From assembly GCA_016758965.1 (NCBI GenBank), contig JAEPRB010000070.1, positions 102,938-166,937 on the forward strand: DNA of 64,000 nucleotides. The letters run 5' to 3'. Shown here one piece after another: positions 58,844-64,000 of the stretch. Position 1 is the stretch's first letter. Each line of letters starts with the position of its first letter. Made by a program: the position numbers and the translations under genes. The notes beneath the pieces were generated by a model that had not been told where the DNA came from, made no database searches, and saw only the letters and a program-made list of their open reading frames with translations. The DNA comes from Circinella minor. Taxonomy: Eukaryota > Mucoromycota > Mucoromycetes > Mucorales > Lichtheimiaceae.

Positions 58844-59750
58844 TGCCTTCTTCATCCTTACCACTAAAATCTCTGATTTAATACCACCAGTTCTTATTGA
58901 AGTACAAAATGTCGTTGACAAAGCTTTTGTCCGCCGTTTGAACAAGTATTGCAATCATGCTTACGACAAATACAACATGGAATCAATTGCTTCCACGATC
59001 AGCATCAAGAATACCCGTGTTGAACTTTACGACAGATTTATTGATAGCTCTAACAAAGCACCTTTTTTAAAAAAGATTACCCAGTGACTTTTGAGCAAAA
59101 GAGCATCTGATCATGAATCCAACAACCGTTAACGATTATATCAACGATGACAATAACAACGATAGAAACAACAGTAGTAGTAATAGTAGCGGGAATGGAA
59201 ATATCAATCATAATATCGCCAATTATAATAATTGTAGCAGCAGCGATTATATACATGATACAAACAACAGTAGCAACAACAATGACCCCAAGCCCCTCCA
59301 TCCTTTGGCTGCAGTGGGTTACGTACTCATGGAACAGAAATGTTCATTGTTCGAAATAGAATACAAAGAAGATCCTACAGTTATGCTATTATATACAATT
59401 GCTAAAGATGCTCTGGAGAATCATATTCGAGATCACCAGTCAACTGTCAATACGTTGGTGGATGATGTAGCTACTGATATGCATAGTCATTTAAAAAGAA
59501 TACTTGAAGCCGCGGATAACGATGAACCAAACTTGAAAAGAATTCGGATTTTGGCAAAAGAAGGTGCCTCTTATACGAAAAGCTGTTTAGAGAAATATCA
59601 AGAAGACTCAGAAGCTGACTCGGAATCTAGCTTGAAACTCGACCCTTCAGATACAATGTCAACTCCAGTATATCTCCCACCAAGTGATGAACCACCTGCA
59701 AGAAACACCAACGCTAATGCATGTAAAATTAACAAATACTTTTCTTTAAA
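58844..59750 (+). pseudogene. left copy of a PD-(D/E)XK-like repeat-family gene, decayed
   Basis: The first segment (to the TGA at 59085-59087) reads LTTKISDLIPPVLIEVQ, then VVDKAFVRRLNKYCNHAYD and PFLKKI. The second (from ATG 59113) is Asn/Ser/Asp-rich for 60 residues, then HPLAAVGYVLMEQKCSLFE, DPTVMLLYTIAKDALENHI, LKRIRILAKEGASYTKSCL and an acidic Ser-rich tail. Between them the sequence CCC AGT GAC TTT TGA GCA AAA GAG is in frame with the second segment and reads as a PSDF-stop-AKE join. So one frameshift and one nonsense codon (probably from TGG) split a single ancestral gene. IEVQ after an upstream LD is compatible with a PD-(D/E)XK nuclease-type core; I associate the family with Mucorales repeats. 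The frame past 59740 is antisense to the other copy. Confidence 0.5.
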
Positions 59751-60664
59751 TGCACTAGCATATTTCATACCATTAACTTCACAGAGATTAACGTTGATAT
59801 TTCTTGTAGGCGGTTCGTCACTTGGTGGGAGATATACTGGAGTTGACATTGTATCTGAAGGGTCGAGTTTCAAGCTAGATTCCGAGTCAGCTTCTGAGTC
59901 TTCTTGATATTTCTCTAAACAGCTTTTCGTATAAGAGGCACCTTCTTTTGCCAAAATCCGAATTCTTTTCAAGTTTGGTTCATCGTTATCCGCGGATTCA
60001 AGTATTCTTTTTAAATGACTATGCATATCAGTAGCTACATCATCCACCAACGTATTGACAATTGACTGGTGATCTCGAATATGATTCTCCAGAGCATCTT
60101 TAGCAATTGTATATAATAGCATAACTGTAGGATCTTCTTTGTATTCTATTTCGAACAATGAACATTTCTGTTCCATGAGTACGTAACCCACTGCAGCCAA
60201 AGGATGGAGGGGCTTGGGGTCATTGTTGTTGCTACTGTTGTTTGTATCATGCATATAATCGCTGCTGCTACAATTATTATAATTGGCGATATTATGATTG
60301 ATATTTCCATTCCCGCTACTATTACTACTACTGTTGTTTCTATCGTTGTTATTGTCATCGTTGATATAATCGTTAACGGTTGTTGGATTCATGATCAGAT
60401 GCTCTTTTGCTCAAAAGTCACTGGGTAATCTTTTTCAAAAAAGGTGCTTTGTTAGAGCTATCAATAAATCTGTCGTAAAGTTCAACACGGGTATTCTTGA
60501 TGCTGATCGTGGAAGCAATTGATTCCATGTTGTATTTGTCGTAAGCATGATTGCAATACTTCTTGTTCAAACGGCGGACAAAAGCTTTATCAACGACATT
60601 TTGTACTTCAATAAGAACTGGTGGTATTAAATCAGAGATTTTAGTGGTAAGGATGAAGAAGGCA
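58844..60664. repeat. 1.8-kb near-perfect palindrome (two tail-to-tail repeat copies)
   Basis: The left arm (58844 to about 59740) reappears inverted as the right arm (about 59766-60664). Differences seen by eye are few: a 3-base AAG indel in a KKYCNH/KYCNH codon run, isolated substitutions, and more divergence close to the centre. Homology stops sharply at both outer ends (TGCCTTCTTCATCC on the left, its complement on the right). The centre is about 25 bp, so the two copies abut nearly directly. Base differences between the arms argue against a simple assembly artefact. The arms contain the gene relics annotated below. Confidence 0.85.
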
Positions 60665-60720
60665 TCAAGACGTTTGCCATCAAGGCATTCGCCATTTTCT
60701 ACAACATATTGATCGATTGC
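59755..60720 (-). pseudogene. right copy of the same repeat-family gene, decayed
   Basis: A minus-strand copy of the left arm with the same frameshift and the same TGA before AKE, read as open segments to about 60425 and from 60392 on. It continues beyond the palindrome edge with NGECLDGKRLDAFFILTT (to about 60705), giving the Asp that would precede IEVQ in a PD-(D/E)XK core. The 3' side includes MKYASAFKEKYLL, also seen in the third copy, so this copy extends slightly further than the left one. Shared lesions mean the inverted duplication happened after the gene was broken. Confidence 0.5.
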
Positions 60721-60724
60721 ATGA

Positions 60725-63255
60725 TTGCATAAACATTAACTATTGTCGTTAGTAGAGAATTCGATCAACTTCCTAGTGAAATGCAAACAATGAATATCAC
60801 TATAAATATAACGCACCAACTATAGTTTTCAATATTATGTTCATTATACGCGTTTTGTCTTTTAACATTGTCTTCGACATCAAATCAGTACAAGGACGGT
60901 ATTTTGGAGGGTTTGAGTATTTTGAAAATGGAAATATTTTATAATATAGAACGTGTGTTGATGTATAGAAAAAGTCTGATGCAGGAAGAGACACAAAAAA
61001 AAAATCCAGTTCCTTTTGCCTGTTCTGACGGACATAGGTGATAAAATTTAAATTTGGAGGTGACAAGATTAAAGTCAAAAGTGACTTTAATCTTGTCACT
61101 TTTTGCTTTAACCTTGCCCCTTATCATGTTTGTCAAAAAAGCTACAAATAAATTTAACCTGTCAATTATAGATCTGGTGCTTGCATGTACTAGGCTTATC
61201 CATGTATCTGTTTTTCTCGAAATAGCCATCCTACCTTTATCCATTATTCTTGGATCAAATAACTGAACATCAACGTGTTATGAGTTATTTTATTTCTTCT
61301 TCTCTTGCTTGATGCGTGTATGACAATGTATCGTTGTAAAAATCGAGGGAAATTTGAATGCTTGTTGCTAGGACACAAAATGCTATACTTTCCACTCAAA
61401 ACCCGTATTTTTTTCGCGTTTTTAAGGACACAAAAGTTGTGTTTTTAACACAACAAGAACACACTTTTGTAAGGTAGACTATGTACATGGCTATGTGGAA
61501 ATCAGTTACCTGCGTAACCCTACCATTGCTATTCGACATTGTTTTCTACTCCTCTTAAATTGATTATTAATCAAGCATATTTATTTACAGCGAATCGTGT
61601 GTTGATTCAACTGTGATGATCTTCTGTAACATACTAGTAGATCATATATTCTTTATTGTAACTATAAATTTTAAATACTTTATGTGATTTATTATTTTTT
61701 TCAATGTGATTATTTTCTTTAAGGGATGCTTAAATAGTTCGCAACGATGGTGAAGATAATAGATGTTGATGAAAATAAATACATATTATTCTAGTTGTTC
61801 TTTGGATTGTGTTCTTATAAACCATTACTATTTTTCATATCTTTTGACGTCTATTATTAGAAGCATCAAACACCAGTATAACAGGCACCACAAAAAGAAA
61901 CACAACATAACACCAGGTACGTAGACACGTCTATTTTGTCTTAATCAATAGATGTTTTGAAATAGAGCTCCGAGTAATCAAGAGTGCATTACTGTAGAAC
62001 ACGATATTAGGAGCAGAGCTATATACCGTTGCATTTGTATATTAAATTACGTATCAGAGAAATATAAAAAAAATTCACTATTATAAACATAATAGCAATC
62101 TTAGGTTGGTTGACAACGTAGGGGAGATATCCTATTTTTGAGAGCGTGATACTGCGCTCGTAGGAAGGAATCAAAAGATTTTGAAGGTTACTTATTTTTT
62201 GGAATAACACATTTGAAGATATGGGGGATCAGTCACTTGCAATTTTTTTTATGAGCGAGGTAGGTCACGATGAAGAAAAACCAACAGTCGATTAACTAAG
62301 TTATTGCGCGATATATTGCGAGCACCCAGTTGCTTAAGAATCAGATTACACTGAGCATAAAAAGAAGTATTTATAACTATGGCAGCAGCTTTTTTTTGGT
62401 GTCAAAAATATAAAAAGTTCAGTGAGTTTACAATCTCGTGATCAGTAAAAAAAACAAGTAGATCAACAATAAAAAGAGTTATTCAAAAGTAAATCACAAG
62501 AAGTTATAGTATACGAAACACACAATTTTTTGGTGTGGGTGTAGGGTTGCTGTTGGTATCAGTAAGAAGTTTATACATATGCACGATGAATCTCGTGGCT
62601 GGAAAGAAAATAAATACTAAAGCCAACGACATTTAATTTTTCATCATTCAGTCAGGAACTCATTCGAAAAAAAAAACAATAATGAAAAAAAAAATATATA
62701 TATATTACAAATTTCAAATGTTCTTGATTGAGATAGTGGTATGTGAACATATACAGAAACAGTGTTCTTTTTTTTTTGTGAAAAGACAAAGGTGGAGAAT
62801 TTGTACAGAAAGAAGATTGAATGAATGGGGGGCAGGGGAATCATTTTTTTCCGTTGTTGGTTGACTTGGTTAAATGTACCTTTCAAAGTTCTTGTAAAAG
62901 TACATAACCAATTATTGTATACATACAAGTGGGTCCGGTCCGTCAATTGGATGAGAGACTGTAATAAATATTAATATGGGTAGAGAGAAAAACCGTTCGA
63001 ATATATATGAGATAAAAATGATATGGTTTTCTAGACGTTAGGGAATTCTATATCGTATACATCGAAATGTTAGGGGCTGATTAACGTCTAACTAATATAT
63101 GTCTAATATCAATGATCACTTTTCTACATAGAATATCTATCTTGATCTTTTAATATCCAGTCATCTCCTTAGCTATGGTATCGCCTATCCTTAGTTTTGC
63201 GCGGATAAGGGTGGTGATTAGCAACTTTATGGTGAGATATATCGTGGTAATGGGC
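60725..63255. other. intergenic region with hairpins
   Basis: 2.5 kb without a supported gene. It contains a perfect 18-bp hairpin at 61060-61099 and a nested inverted repeat near 61426-61470 (TTGTGTTTTTAACACAA inside ACACAAAAG/CTTTTGT). Confidence 0.5.
61060..61099. repeat. perfect 18-bp inverted repeat, 4-nt loop
   Basis: GTGACAAGATTAAAGTCA, spacer AAAG, then the exact complement. Weaker complementarity (GACGGACATAGGTGATAA against TTATCATGTTTGTC) extends outside. It could be a small hairpin RNA, a transposon remnant or an extruding cruciform. Confidence 0.7.
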
Positions 63256-64000
63256 TTACACCATTACAGTTTTGTAGCTTTTATAATTAGTAAAATGGCC
63301 TTCGCTGAATCCTTTTTCATAACAAATCTTCCAGTTCATTTGTTTGTTAGTTAATAAATACTTTTCTTTAAATGCACTAGCATAACCCATATCGTTAATT
63401 TCACAAACATGAGCGGTGCTGTTACTTGTAGGCGGTTCGTCACTTGGTGGGAGATATACTGGAGTTGACATTGTATCTGAAGGGTCGGGTTTCAAGCTAG
63501 ATTCCGAGTCAGCTTCTGAATCTTGTTGATATTTCTATAAACAGCTTTTCGTATAAGAGGCACCTTCTTTTGCCAAAATCCGAACTCTTTTCAAGTTTGG
63601 TTCATCGTTATCCGCGGCTTCAGGTATTCTTTTAAATGACTATACATACCTGTAGCCGCGTCCACCAACGTAGCGATAGTTGGCTCACTGGGGATCTCGA
63701 ATATTATTTTCCAAGTCCCTTTAGCAATCGCGTACAATTATGGGACTGTGGGGTCGTCATTGTATTCTATTTCGAACAATGAACATTTCTGTTCCATGAG
63801 TACGTAACCCACTGCAGCCAAAGGATGGAGGGGCTTGGGGTCATTGTTGTTGCTACTATTGTTTGTATCATGCATATAATCGCTGCTGCTACAATTATTA
63901 TAATTGGCGATATTATGATTGATATTTCCATTCCCGCTACTATTACTACTACTGTTGTTTCTATCGTTGTTATTGTCATCGTTGATATAATCGTTAACGG
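63256..64000 (-). pseudogene. third, more degraded copy of the repeat-family gene (runs off the window)
   Basis: Same family and orientation as the right copy. It keeps the Asn-rich N-terminal block (at the right edge), MEQKCSLFEIEY, the acidic tail, and the VCEIND then GYASAFKEKYLL 3' part. It extends the C-terminus with TNKQMNWKICYEKGF, so this is the best guide to the real gene end. Extra damage: TTTATAG where the other copies have TTTAGAG (a nonsense codon in the KSCL segment near 63536), and several small deletions at 63630-63750. It therefore diverged from the other two earlier or decayed faster. Confidence 0.5.

Noticed and set aside
59598..59907. Overlapping antisense ORF ends of the two 264-codon frames in the palindrome
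   Set aside because: The overlap is a symmetry effect: each frame reads into the antisense of the other copy. It is not evidence of overlapping genes.

Overview
The window is AT-rich eukaryotic nuclear DNA from a fungus, most likely of the Mucoromycota (Mucorales-like). This is inferred from the many short GT-AG introns of about 50-120 bp, compact genes, T-rich intergenic sequence, and Asn/Gln/His-rich low-complexity insertions. It also fits the clearly fungal gene set: Vts1, Nsa1, Rcf2, PAS-type kinase, aminopeptidase Y, and a repeat family I associate with Mucorales. No tRNA, rRNA, CRISPR array or prokaryotic signal was found. Exon boundaries were worked out by hand from splice sites and reading phase, and every multi-exon model given closes in frame.

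Layout. 1-10.6 kb, plus strand: the 3' part of a PAS-kinase-like Ser/Thr kinase, a PhoD-like phosphatase, a Methyltransf_16 lysine methyltransferase, and a secreted or vacuolar M28 aminopeptidase with a 6-nt microexon. 11.1-18.5 kb, minus: a 1317-residue BAT2_N/PRRC2-like low-complexity protein and an F-box/LRR protein. 18.5-23.6 kb: a gene-poor stretch with a 395-bp inverted-repeat element carrying 22-bp-spaced GCGC motifs, then RCF2. 23.6-31.6 kb: NSA1, divergent from a His/Pro-rich protein, then a C2H2 zinc-finger factor and a long intergenic region. 31.6-43.9 kb: ribosomal protein eL29, VTS1, a 28-residue zinc-knuckle microprotein, a decayed TRIC channel gene fused to a decayed alcohol dehydrogenase, a peroxisomal enoyl-CoA hydratase, and an NFKBIL1-like protein. 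46.6-57.8 kb: a globin-sensor-like protein, then four minus-strand genes: two tandem GSTs, a HutD-deacylase fusion, and a NAPE-PLD-like phospholipase. 58.8-64 kb: a 1.8-kb tail-to-tail palindrome made of two copies of a decayed repeat-family gene, plus a third copy running off the end.

Themes. Several genes belong to mRNA control and ribosome production (VTS1, NSA1, eL29, possibly the PRRC2-like protein). The 48-58 kb block gathers small-molecule enzymes, including two acting on acylated amines or amino acids (deacylase fusion and NAPE-PLD); a shared role is only an inference. The most unusual items are the HutD-deacylase fusion, the 22-bp-periodic inverted repeat, the 1.8-kb palindrome, the 6-nt microexon, the ADH-TRIC chimeric pseudogene, and the tiny zinc-knuckle gene.
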